Shown here one piece after another: positions 31,713-42,049 of a stretch of DNA of 64,000 bases. Origin of the DNA: Massospora cicadina (Eukaryota > Entomophthoromycota > Entomophthoromycetes > Entomophthorales > Entomophthoraceae); NCBI GenBank assembly GCA_022478985.1, contig JAKSZP010009627.1, forward strand, positions 1 through 64,000, written 5' to 3'. A program made the position numbers and the translations under genes. How positions within the stretch are numbered: the stretch's first letter is position 1; every line of letters begins with the position of its first letter. The notes under the pieces are model-generated. The model made no database searches, was not told where the DNA came from, and saw nothing but the letters and a program-made list of their open reading frames with translations.

Positions 31713-33700
31713 AGAATGTTGGGGGAGAATAGGGCCATAGGAAGAAGCCATGTACCCAATTGATAGTAATCCCTGTAGCCAAGGACTTTATAGAGTACTC
31801 ATTGCCTCTCTTGTAGGTGATGGTGAAAGGACCCACCAAAATTAGCCCAAGATTGCCGCTTCTAGGAGTGATGCAGGTATAGTAGTGCAGGACCATGTCA
31901 GATACTTAGAATGAAGGTAAGGGGTCCAAAGCTCATTGGTAGCATGTCATTCATTGGTAACAGTTTTATCTAAGTTTTTCATAGCCTCAGATTGAAGCTA
32001 AATAATATGATTAGATAATCTTCTCATGTCTTTTTCAGGTTCCTCGCCTTTAGAGTAGAAAACATCTTTAGCTGAAAGGGCGGGTATCCCTGGTTCTCCC
32101 CATATAAAACATGGAATGGGGACATTTTCAGGATCTGGTGATAGCTGTCAGATATTCTCCTTCTCAAATTCTAAAAAAGAATGTTGGAGTTCAAGCAGTG
32201 AATAATATTGTGGCTATCAATGATATGAATACTACTGGTGAAAAGACCTTGGCAGATTCTCAGTGGAATCCTATCTATTGAGAAAATATGATTTATACCC
32301 AAAATTGGCGTAATAAGCTAAGAACTGATAATAGGAATTCTCCAACTTCTCAGCCAAATTTGAAGTGTTTGTTACCACATGAATCTGACCACCTCTGAGG
32401 TGCAAAGATTTTACTTGACGATGATAGGGTAAAAATTAAAAAATCATTACCACACAAATCTGACCACCTTGAGGTGAGAAGATTTTACTCGCTGGTGATT
32501 GGATACAATTTAACAAATCGTTACCACATGGGTCAGTTTTGCCTCAAAAATTTATCTTTGATCTGATAGGCCGAAAGCCTATATTCCCTAATTTGGATGA
32601 CTTAGCTTTATATACTTTAGCCTCAAATACCCATGGTCTCGAAATTTGAACTAGTTTAAATAAGAAATACTAGTATTGAGAAAAGGGTCTTTTTCTAGTT
32701 TGCCTTAGACAAAATAAAAACTAAAATGTAAAAACTTAGTTTTATTAAGAGTTTATTATTAATTTAAATATTCCATTGTGGAATCCAGCGGCACATAGCA
32801 CCAGCGAGCATAACCCTTGCTGGATTTTGACAATAGCTAATCTTGTATGCCAAAAGAGCACTGGGTATGAATTGATCCCAGTGAATTAATCAGAAGATGC
32901 TATTTTACGCAGGATGGATACTAAGGTTCCATTGGCTCTCTCCACAGTCCCATTGGTAGAGGGATTATATGGGCCTTAAGAGTTTTTGGGTCCCCATGGA
33001 CGTGGCCAGAATCATGACTACTCTGGAGATAAAGTTCTTACCATTGTCACAGAGTAGTAATTGGGGACAGCCATGGCTAGTGAAAATATTTTGATGTAGG
33101 AACGTTGCGGTGGCCTTAGCCATTTGGGAATGGAGAGCCACAGCTTCAACCCACTTATTAAAGTGGTCAATGCCTACTAGGATAGATTTGTTGTCACCGG
33201 CAGTCTGTGGGAGGGGACCTACTAAATATAGGCTGATGATATGGAACGGTTGTTGAGGAGTAGTTTGTTGATATTAGTATTTAGCCTTGAAACTGGATTG
33301 CTTCTTACACGTGAGGCAGGCATCCAAGACTTTGACAGTAGTTTCCATGATTCCTTCCCAATGGTACCTCTCCCTAATCCACTCATAGGTTTTTTTTTGC
33401 TCCCCCATGACATAGGGTAGAGTGAGCTTCCAGGATAGCAGGTACACGTTCTGAGGGCCATAGATAAGGCAACCACTTTGCCCCCATCTACTTATACAAC
33501 TTCCCGCTCTCCACTTTGGTGTTGTGTGAATGCCGGGCTAACACTTCTGGACTGGTTCAACCTCATCATCCCAGTCATCTTGGGTCAATAAGAGTTCATA
33601 TAACCTCTCCACTTTATTATATCCAAATGTAGAATGGGCAGCCAAGTTAACCCATCAACATTCATGTGACGAGTTCCAGCGCGGTGTTCAATCTTTATGT
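31713..33700 (-). pseudogene. Element E1 integrase
   Basis: The C-terminal part is readable at 31700-31900 (GPFTITYKRGNEYSIKSL, a GPY/F-type module). The core and zinc finger lie at about 32840-33600, interrupted at 32146-32832 by a D-type LTR. Upstream of that LTR comes the ALLAYKISY-type segment, downstream the SPFHVLYG-type segment. Frames are short and interrupted; catalytic residues could not be placed with confidence. Confidence 0.65.
32146..32832 (-). repeat. Family-D solo LTR inside E1 integrase (687 bp)
   Basis: Flanked by an exact 5-bp duplication, atagc, at 32141-32145 and 32833-32837. On the minus strand it starts tgtcaaaatccagcaag and ends atatctgaca. It shares the gctcgctggtgct block with the D LTR at 18443-19003 but is otherwise diverged. 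Confidence 0.82.
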
Positions 33701-33761
33701 CATAATGCTGGAGCTTTAGAGCCCAGCGCTAATCAGCTAGTAGGACCTTCATGTTCTGTAA

Positions 33762-34199
33762 TCATTTAAGAGAAGTGTGGTATTTAACTACCGTGAAGTT
33801 AGTTCCATACAAGAAAGGATGGTAGTGTTTCACAGCTAACAGAACGGCAAGGCACTCCTTCTCTGTGACGCTATAGTTGCATTCCATTTTTAAGAGCATT
33901 TTACTAATATAGAATACAGGATGATCTACACCGTTTTCATCAAATTGGGCTAAAATGGCCCCAACGCCATAGTCTGAAGTGTGAGTAAGCAAGATAAAAA
34001 GTATATTATAATCTGGGTGCCGAAAGATAGGACGTTGTTGCAGTTGCTTCAGCGTCTCAAAAGCAGCCTTTTGTTCAGCACCCCGACGGAAAAGGGTGTT
34101 TTTGTCAATAGCCAAACAAGGGGCTCTCTGAGCTGAGCAAACTTTGGGATAAACTGGTGGTAATACCCCATCATTCCTAGAAATACCTGAATATCCCAT
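33762..34199 (-). pseudogene. Element E1 RNase H
   Basis: An open frame of 145 codons: LQQRPIFRHPDY, a THTSDYGVGAILAQF block in which the first catalytic position (TDAS-type) is altered to THTS, PVFYISKMLLKMECNYSVTEKECLAV (Glu kept) and LYGTNFTVVKYHTSLK (Asp of the TDH-type box changed to Lys). Almost certainly inactive despite the open frame. Confidence 0.8.
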
Positions 34200-34205
34200 A
34201 GATTT

Positions 34206-35104
34206 TTAGGGGAGGCATTTTTGAGATTGCTTTGACCTTATCCTGTATGGGTTGTTTTCCCTCTTGAGAAATGGCATGTCCAAGGAAATCCAATTTCCTT
34301 TGTAAGAAGGTACACATTGAGGCCATTTAGTACTAAAAAAGGTACACATTGAGGGTTTCAACTTGATATATGACTCACATAGGCGTTGAAACACCTCCTT
34401 CAGGTGATCAAGATGTTCATTGAAGGTCTTTGAGAACATTGAAATGTTATCGAGATAGACAATGACACAAATTAGCTTTGAATCCTGCAAGATATGATCC
34501 ATTACGCGCTGCAAGGTTGCAGGTGTGTTGCATAACCCTTGAGGTAACCAGGTGGGTTGGAAGATACCCTCACTACAAATAAGAGCAAATTTCTCCTGAT
34601 CTTGAGGAGAAAGGTTATTTTCCAATAGCCACTATCCAAGTCCATTGCGGAGAAGAAGTTAGATCTATAAAGTTGTGCCAGGGCACCATCAATGCGGGGG
34701 ATGAGGTAAATGTCTTTTTTGTGAGGTTATCTAATTTATGGTATTCCATGGGCACACTATGGACTCCATTTTTCTAATTAGCAAGAGGGGAGAAAATCAA
34801 GGGCTTTGAGATGGAACCAGTAACCCCGCGTCTAGTAACTGCTTGAGTTCAGTCCTCATCTGCTATTCTTCCATCTTTGACTTGTGGTAAGGTTTGACTA
34901 AATGGGATGGGTATCGCCCACATTGATGGAGGGGCTCCAGTCTTTCATATGACTATAGTCTTTATCCAATTTTGAGAATATGTTGCTAAATACTTCCAAT
35001 AAAGTGTGAATTTTGTCAAGTTCGTCTGGGGTCAGCTCATTTGAGATATGGACATTGGGTAAGGTACATAATATGCTATCCATGGGAAAGCCCAAATACA
35101 TCAT
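34206..35104 (-). pseudogene. Element E1 reverse transcriptase
   Basis: A minus frame (34206-34625) has FQPTWLPQGLCNTPATLQR and the catalytic box YLDN, the second Asp of YLDD being Asn. KTFNEHLDHLKEVFQRL then follows. The upstream part of the domain (34630-35104) is broken by stops; FFSAMDLDSG-like sequence is readable near 34630-34670. Inactive. Confidence 0.82.
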
Positions 35105-36274
35105 AGAGCCAATGAAGTAGATATGTTCAAAATCTCTATGGGGACCAATAAGCCTCTTCCAATCTTCTGGTATTTTCTTACAATCATTTCTTTACCGGCG
35201 AGGTTCCCCAACAGAATAGCAATAGGCCTCTGCTAAGCTGGGTTTAGTATCCCAGGACATACTTAAGGCTCCAAGGGCTAACGCCCTCAAGTCTTATGAG
35301 GTGCAACAAGCAATGGTGTGGGATTTGGAGTGAGATCTTTGTGTCAACCATTCTTTGTTCACCTGGAATATTTAAAACCTCATTTGCAGCATATAAAGAA
35401 TAACATCCCTAAAAACCACTGTATTGGACAATTTCTTTGTGTTATGCCTGGAGGTGGTGTAGTGTAAAGGTAAATAGGAAAAGGGGTATTTAACCAGGTA
35501 AGAGTATTCGTTCTTGCTGGGACTTTATTATGTATAAGACTAAAGGGATTTGTAGTTGAGTAATGAGAGGAAACCTTGCTTTATGCTGATTACTCTCTCG
35601 TACTCAGTCATTAATTTGGTACCTATGAGCATATCATAAGTATTGTTGTCCAAAGCCACTGATGGGGCTGATAAGATGAGCTTTCAAATATGAATGGGAA
35701 GGGAAGAGTATGCCACATTAGCGTAAGTGTTGTTTGGCCCTGCAGTTCCAAACTCTTGATTTTACTCCAAGTCAGGCGCCAGCTTGATTTTTTTGATCAA
35801 TTTTGAGGAGATTAAGTTCATTGGGGAGACAGTATCCAAGATGGCCATTACCCAGACTTTTTGAATAACCACTTCTACCTTAGTGAGTGTTCCTCCAAAG
35901 TTAGGAGACAGAGCCAAGACCTTCCTAAGCTGGAAAGTGGGGTGTAGTTTATGAGCGGTCTCAGGGTATTTATCTAAGATGTATTTCATGGTATGAACCT
36001 GTGGAAGAGTTCAAATCAAACTAGCCAAGAACTGATTAGCATTGCTGGCAGTCTCAATAACTTGAGGACACCCTAGAACTTGGTTGGGGTATGTTTCCTC
36101 AGGTATGGAGGTCTCTTCTACTCCTCTAGCATTCAATTGATCAGGGTCCTCCACTTCTGCGGGTAAACTAAATATATAGTAACCAACATCATGATAACCA
36201 CCTTCAGATTCATCCCCAAGAGTATTCTCAACAATTGGCAAAGTCTCAAATTGAGGTAGGGGAGTCAACCACAT
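35105..36274 (-). pseudogene. Element E1 protease and linker
   Basis: The frame 35762-35989 gives FGGTLTKVEVVIQKVWVMA then ILDTVSPMNLISSKL, the aspartic protease active site with Gly changed to Val (E2 has DTGS). An acidic linker frame (36011-36274) precedes it. The GNLAGKEMIV segment near 35190-35220 matches E2. Confidence 0.75.
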
Positions 36275-36489
36275 GAGGTTGGGTAGCTATCCTCTGACCA
36301 TACGTCTTTTCAGCAAGCCCTTTATTACTACAGGGATTACTCTTAGAGCGTGCAACTACAAGCTTGGCTGGGGGGAAGGCATAGAAGATTTAGTGAGCTT
36401 GTATGGGAGCACGGTATCAACTGCCTTACAGGTCTCAGGCCTACAGAAGGGAGTGATACCTGCTTTAAGTCACAATGAAGGAGCAGGTT

Positions 36490-37225
36490 TCACATGGTGG
36501 ATAGGCACAGGTGGGCCCACCCCAACGGTCCTACAAGAAAAAGCTCCTCAATAGTTAGAACTGGAGGTTTCATCATAGTTTCATTTGTTGTCAAACATGT
36601 ATGGAAATCAGAAACTTCTAACAAAGCCTCCTTTATGTCGCAAATATTATTATAGTTGCACTTCACTGAAATGATATGCCTGGCTAGAGAAGGTTGGGAA
36701 GCTAACATAGTTAACATGGCTGCGATGGCATCATCAAGGGTTAGCATGTTAGACGTTGACAACCTCTGCGCAGTGAGGTAAAACTGCTCAGCAAAGACAG
36801 CAGTCAGTTCACCTTCATACATGCTAAGGCGCATAAAGGCCTGTTTTCCCTGTTTAGACTATGCTTTGAACCAAATTCAGCCAAAAGACCCTCCTTAACC
36901 TCTGCCCAGGTATGCAGAGTGTCCATATAGGGGACTATCATCTCATGTGATTAAAGACTTAAGCAAGGAAGGATGTGTTTAGCTTTTTGCTTGTCAGTCG
37001 CGCCTTTCATGGCAGATTCATAAACATACACAAATGAGGCAATGGTCCCTTCACCGGGGGTAAACTTAATCTTAAATTGGGGTTTTTAATGGGCGCTGCT
37101 CAAGCTCTTTAAGACGAGATAAAGCGCTTGCTAGATGCTTTTCAAGGGCAACTATTATTGATTAATTTTTAAGGGGAAGATTTGGAGGGTTACTTACTTT
37201 GAAAGCCTTCATTTTAGTCGATTTT
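36490..37225 (-). pseudogene. Element E1 gag
   Basis: Capsid-like sequence in two frames: YMDTLHTWAEVKEGLLAEFG (about 36870-36930), then a frame of 114 codons with MRLSMYEGELTAVFAEQFY, LTLDDAIAAMLTMLASQP and ARHIISVKCNYNNICDIKEA. Hydrophobic-helix pattern fits a retrotransposon capsid. Aligns with E2 gag. A stop or frameshift separates the two. Confidence 0.72.
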
Positions 37226-37240
37226 TTGTGGTATACAGAG

Positions 37241-37258
37241 CCCCTGCAGTGATCACCA
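37241..37258 (-). other. tRNA-type primer-binding site of E1
   Basis: Minus strand tggtgatcactgcagggg, three bases inside the LTR end at 37262. Confidence 0.65.
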
Positions 37259-37709
37259 CTTTGTGGGAATCCAAATAACTGTTGCTTGCTGGTGCTGATC
37301 TCTTCTAGATTTCACAAACAATTACTTATATTTAGAGATAGTAAAACACTAATAAACTAAGAGCTAGTTTTTATATATTTTTATTTGTGGTGGCACGGGG
37401 TAAGAAAAATGAACCCTATCAATATCTGGCATCTTAGTATTTAAACTATATCGAGAATTGGAGGAAAATCAATGCAAAGTTCAGATTGCTTAGTAATGTT
37501 TGAATTAGGAATATTAGGATTTGATTTATCAGATCACTGGAGACTCACATTGTGTTGATGAAACAGTTGATGGGAAAGTTGATTGAAGGTAGTATATGTC
37601 CATGAGGCAACAATTTTATAAATCTTACCTAATCATTGTGTGCAAAAATATTTTCACCTTGTGGGACCCCTTCAAACCCTATAAAAGGGGCCAGTTTCCA
37701 CAGTGTTGG

Positions 37710-38589
37710 TGTAAGTCCCGAGGAACGTCTGCTGGGCGTTAATTGGGCCAACCTTCTGTTCCTGAGCAAGAAAATACCAAAGAGGATGGCCACACCCCGT
37801 TACCCAGGGTAATCTCGCTCGCATGGTAGATGAGCACTGGAAAATGGTCCTTCAGCTTTGGATCCCACTTTTGGTACTTGCACTCTCCTCGGCAGAACTG
37901 TCACAATGAATTATTAAAATCTGTGCTGAGATCACCAAAATGGAATTAATCACAACTAATTCGAGCAGCAATCAGCTGGATACTCAGATTTCAAATGGTT
38001 GAAAAGGTATGAAGGCTGAGCTATCAGTTGGAACGCCTGATGGTTTCAAATTCTGTTTACACAATAATTGAAAATCTTCCCCCCTCCTATTCCCAAATAG
38101 TTCACCTCTTAGGTTGACCTGACCGCAACTTGACTCATCACCAAATATTGTGATGTTGACCTCCAGGGAACTACTCCCCCTATTCCCAAATAGTTCACCT
38201 CTTAGGTCAAACTGATCGAAACTCAGCTTGTCACTGAATTTTGCAATGTTGGTCCCTAGGGAACTAACCCGCATATTCCCAAATAGTTCACCACTTAGGT
38301 CGAATTTGTGGAACCCAATCCCAACTTATTTTCCCTCCCCAAAATCAATGACTATTTAATTGGGCGCATCACCCTGAGAAAATTGTTGGTTGATTCTCTT
38401 CACTTAAATTTCCCAATAAAAAACACACCCTCCCCAAATTTCCATTTTTTATTGGTTGAGATTTAACTTCCTTCCAGTTCCATAACCGTCATACCAACAG
38501 CAGTGCCCCTGGCATTCTGGTCCACCACTTGGATGCTCCAGCATTCAGGCTGGTAGGCCAGTCTATTTCTACTTGCCGTCTGCCTGACA
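37710..38589 (+). repeat. C-type solo LTR inside E1 (880 bp)
   Basis: Flanked by an exact duplication, gttgg, at 37705-37709 and 38590-38594. Starts tgtaagtcccgaggaac, ends gtctgcctgaca. The beginning (tgtaagtc, later catggtagatgag) is related to the element C LTR, but most of it is diverged; 61068 begins a closer relative. It holds a 93-bp tandem repeat. Confidence 0.82.
38088..38310 (+). repeat. 93-bp tandem repeat inside the C-type LTR
   Basis: tattcccaaatag followed by ttcacc-cttaggt begins at 38088, 38181 and 38274, an exact 93-bp spacing (31 codons). A minus-strand frame through it repeats LRGELFGNR. About 2.4 units, imperfect. Confidence 0.8.
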
Positions 38590-38906
38590 GTTGGTTGTAC
38601 TACATTTGCTGTAAGAGGGGGAGGGACCTCAGAATGGCTCCCCAGATTTGGCTGATGATTTGGTACAATCTGACTGCCCCAACTCGTGGTTTTTGCCCCA
38701 GTATTAATAGACGTGTTATCCCAATTTGAGGGGTTTCACTAGGAATTGACCAGGTTCTTTTGGCCAATATTGTCATTATTTTCATCTGAAATGTTATTAT
38801 CATGAGATTGGACTTGTAATTGGCCGATGGTATCTGATAAACTGGGACTATTCTCACCTAAGACATTCTTTTCACAAAGTTGAGTTGGCAATTGTCTGAA
38901 AGCCTT

Positions 38907-40231
38907 GAAGCTCCAACACTATGGTATGAAAATTGAACACTAAGCTGGAACTCACCACAGGAATGTTGATGGGCTGACCCATCTGCCTGTTCTTCATTTA
39001 GACAATAGTGAAGCCAAGAGGTTGCATGACCTCCTCATGATCCCTGATACCTGGAATGATGAAATGGACCTGTGAAGGAAATGTTAGCAAAACACTCCTA
39101 CAATACTAAGGTAGAAAGTGAGAAGTTATACAAAAAAGTAGGAACCAACTGGCTTCCCTATCTTCGGCCCTCCAGAGAAAGTCCCTGCCATCCTGGAAGC
39201 CCACTATACCCTTGGGCATGGTGGGGTTAAGAAAACTTATAAGGGGGTTAAAGACCAGTTTTACTGGGAGGAATTATGGAATCCATCATTGACATCTTGG
39301 AGGCCTTCTTAACCTGCAAAAAGCAACATAATCTCAAGACTAAATGTTAATACCAACCTACTGCCCCTCATCAACCATTTCACACAGTAAGTTTAGATGT
39401 AGTTTGTCCTCTACCACAGACTACCATTGGGAATTGCTACATACTGGTAGAAATTGATCACCTCACAAAATAGATTTAACTTTGGCTCCCCCATCCCAAA
39501 GTGCCAAATCTATGGCCACTTTCATCCATAAGTATATCTTCACCTGTCATGGTTGCCCCAGGCCCTGCTCTGTGACAATAGGAAGAACTTCACCTCTAGA
39601 GTATTCAAAATTCTGGCTACTTTCATGGGAGCGCAGAAGCTCTTCCCAGCTCCCTATAATCCTTCTACAAATGGTACTGTATAAAGGGTGAATGGAACCT
39701 TAGTATCCATCCTACAGAAAAGATCCACATATGACTCTCTCCACTAAGATCAGTTCTTGCCCAGTGCCCTTAAGAACTATCAGATTCTTTATCACCATAT
39801 CCTGATAATGCCCCATTCCATGTTTTTATGGGTTGGAACCAGGGATACCAGCCCTTTTATCTAAGTATGTCTTCTCATATTGGTTTGAGGAACCAGAAAA
39901 AGCCATGAGAAGATTGGCTCAGCATATTTTTCAGCTCCAAACTGAGGCTATGACTAACTTAGCTAAACTGTTACCAAAGAAGGACAAGCTGCAATTGAGC
40001 TCCAGGCTCCCCTACCTACCTTCCAAATGTCTGACATGGTTCTGTACTACTATACATGCATCACTCCTAGAAGCAGCAAGCTTGGGCTAATTTTGGAGGG
40101 TCCCTTCACCATCACCTACAAGAGAGGTAATGAGTATTTCATAAAGTCCTTGGCTACATGAGTCATTATAAACTGAGTAAATGGACGCTTCTTACACCCC
40201 TATTTCCCCTCAGAATTATTGAAGGGGGTAG
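38907..40231 (+). pseudogene. Element E2 RNase H end and integrase
   Basis: The sequence resumes ALKLQHYGMKIEH and GTHHRNVDGLTHLPV (end of RNase H and linker). The integrase zinc finger is clear: EAHYTLGHGGVKKTYKGVK, then FYWE and ILEAFLTCKKQH (39200-39330). The core opens with SLDVVCPL (first Asp, about 39388-39412) and VEIDHLTK. Stops follow. FHVFMGWNQGYQPF (39815-39860) is the SPFEL-YG-type block and the C-terminal module GPFTITYKRGNEYFIKS is near 40095-40145. Polypurine tract gaagggggtag at 40221-40231. Confidence 0.78.
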
Positions 40232-40843
40232 TGTTGGACAATTGCCTTCTCAATTAAGGGAGAAGAATATTTGGGTGCAAATAGTCTGAATGATGGGGGG
40301 TCCACCAGAACCAACTCCAATTTGGTGCTAAAGTCTGAGTCAAAAACCCCACCTGTTATAGAACTAAAGGGGTACCAGGAGAAAATATTCTACTAACCAA
40401 GCACTTAATATAATCTTCAATAAGCAGCCAAAATAAGTTAATGTGCCAGTTATCTGAATGGATGAATTCTATTATAATGCTACCTCATGGTTACATCCTT
40501 TGGTTTTGAACTTTGCACTTAAATCTAAGCAATGTCACAAAGTAAATTATAAGTGTTCTGATAAGTTAAAATGCCATTTAACTAATTTGAGTTTACCCCT
40601 GCTTATGGACTCTCACCTATACCACTATTAGCCTGCAAGTTTATTAAATACTAGAAGGCATGTAATGATAAAGGTTCACTTTTTCATCCCCTAGGCTAGA
40701 TTTTGGAAAATAATAATTTAGTTTATTTATTAGTATACATATAGTAAGTGTGCCATTAATTTGGCAAATATTAAAAACTAATCCATTGTTGAATCCTGCT
40801 TTAAATTAGCAGCTGTGAGAAACTCACAAGCAGGATTTTAACA
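40232..40843 (+). repeat. 3' LTR of element E2
   Basis: Starts tgttggacaattgccttct, ends caggattttaaca. The first 15 bases equal the start of the E1 LTR, so E1 and E2 belong to related families although the LTR bodies differ. Confidence 0.85.
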
Positions 40844-40912
40844 ATATTGTTTTGTTTTAAAGATCTTGAAATAATCTTTAGTATGGTAGATATGCTTGAA
40901 GGCATAGAGCAC

Positions 40913-41822
40913 TGTTGGTTTTTTTGGTTGGAAAAAGGCTCACTGGTGCTTTTTGCCTTGAATCCAACAATATATTTGAGGGGCTTTTATTAACAGTTAT
41001 ATGAAAATAACTAACATAAATAAATACTAAAGAGGTTTAGTTTTCTGAAATTTTATTATGCGCCACATGGGGTAAAAGTAAACAGGTGTAGTTGCGCACA
41101 CCTGTAACCACAAGCTAAGATGGGGTAAAAATTCTGTAACAGGTTCAAAACCTGTTCTGGCTAGGACGAACATAATTTTCTCTATTCCCTCTCATCATTA
41201 ATCAATTAATTGATGATATGGAGTTAAAAAGGAAGATTTGGGTGGTTTTTATGCAGGGTGGTTCCTGCTACTGCTGAATCTTTTAAGAAGAAAGAGACAT
41301 AGGGGTAAAGTGAGAATCCCTTAATAAAGTCAATAGTAATGTTTAAAACATTGAGTCTCGAAGTTCAGATAGCTTAGTAACATCTGAATTAGGTAATATG
41401 AGCCATCAACCTATCAGATTTCTCAAACTCACCTCATTTAGATGAAATGGCTGATTGAGGGTTGGGAACAGGAAGGACTAGTCCATAGGTAATGCTTTTA
41501 TAAATTTGACCCAATCAATAGGCTGAAAAATTTTTGCACTCAGTTGTACTCCTTCTAACCCTATAAAAGGGGCCAATTTCTGTAGTGTAACCTGTACTAA
41601 AATAGATGAGGCTGGGGGAGCCTCCAATGAACTTCCCAAATTTGGCCAATGGTTCAGTGCAATCTGACTGCCCAAACTAAACTTTTTGGCCCGATCATTA
41701 TTAGAAGCGTTACCCCAATTTGTGGGGTTCCACCGGGAATCAACCAGGGTCTTTTGGCTGAAATTTGTATTATTTTCCTCCAAACCACTCTTTTCTAACA
41801 TTGGACCTGTAATTGTCCAACA
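40913..41822 (-). repeat. Solo E-type LTR carrying a SINE-like insert
   Basis: Exact duplication agcac at 40908-40912 and 41823-41827. On the minus strand it starts tgttggacaattacagg. It aligns with the E1 LTR (aatctgactgccc, attgtccaaca). It is 910 bp against 751 bp because of an insert at 41080-41296. Confidence 0.85.
41080..41296 (+). mobile_element. Putative SINE (about 217 bp) with pol III B-box
   Basis: Extra to the LTR and bounded by near-copies of a 15-bp sequence: acatggggtaaaagt (41065-41079) and acataggggtaaagt (41297-41311). Contains ggttcaaaacc (41142-41152), a good tRNA B-box, about 55 bp after the insert start. The upstream gtgtagttgcgcacacc could hold a weak A-box. The first 70 bp (gcgcacacctgtaaccacaa) faintly recall a 7SL/Alu head. 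No complete tRNA can be folded. Confidence 0.5.
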
Positions 41823-41827
41823 AGCAC

Positions 41828-42043
41828 AAGATTAATGGTCACACAATTTCTCTAAGTGTTGTTTATCCATTTGGTTTTTAATGTCTATAGCATATTGGTG
41901 TATCCTGATAAATATGTTTATTACTTTGTAAAATCTTGGTGCATCATCTTATAAAAAGCTAAAGCTAAATAAAATACTAGATAATGATATAAGGTAACTA
42001 CACCTTATATTGATTAATTCAAAGATGTCGTATGCAAATGAAA
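41828..42043. other. Intergenic spacer 3' of the glycosyltransferase
   Basis: AT-rich; nothing else seen apart from the polyadenylation signal at its right edge. Confidence 0.6.
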
Positions 42044-42049
42044 TTTATT
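42044..42049 (-). terminator. Polyadenylation signal AATAAA overlapping the stop codon
   Basis: On the minus strand the last codons read GAT CAA TAA ATT, so AATAAA spans the final A of the Gln codon, the TAA stop and two following bases. Whether it is used is not shown; no other canonical signal was noticed in the next 100 bp. Confidence 0.45.

Larger units (their letters stand above)
30950..38901 (-). mobile_element. Element E1: Ty3/gypsy retrotransposon, minus strand
   Basis: Full-length element: 5' LTR 37262-38901 (with a C-type solo LTR inside), primer site, gag, protease, reverse transcriptase, RNase H, integrase (with a D solo LTR inside), 3' LTR 30950-31700. The exact 5-bp duplication gcctt flanks it, and joining the flanks restores the E2 polyprotein across RNase H. 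Without its own inserts it is about 6.4 kb. Pol is damaged at catalytic positions. Confidence 0.9.
37262..38901 (-). repeat. 5' LTR of element E1, split by a C-type LTR
   Basis: 37262-37709 and 38595-38901 together match the 751-bp 3' LTR (for example aaccctataaaaggggcc, then ttgtactacat, aagagggggagggacctc). The TATA-like ctataaaagg at 37678-37687 reads as plus-strand text inside a minus-oriented LTR, so it is not assigned as a promoter. Confidence 0.85.
26820..40843 (+). mobile_element. Element E2: defective Ty3/gypsy retrotransposon, split by E1
   Basis: LTRs 26820-27435 (616 bp) and 40232-40843 (612 bp), primer site, gag with a foreign insert, protease, RNase H and integrase. The reverse transcriptase core is missing. 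It is entered in RNase H by the opposite-strand element E1. Excluding E1 and its target copy the element is about 6.1 kb. No clear target duplication (tttta left, atatt right). Confidence 0.82.

Noticed and set aside
37678..37687. ctataaaagg TATA box in the E1 5' LTR
   Set aside because: Perfect looking, but on the strand opposite to the element's transcription; kept only as a note.
41142..41152. ggttcaaaacc as part of a functional tRNA gene
   Set aside because: B-box present, but no acceptor stem or anticodon arm around it; a SINE-like insert with duplication explains it better.
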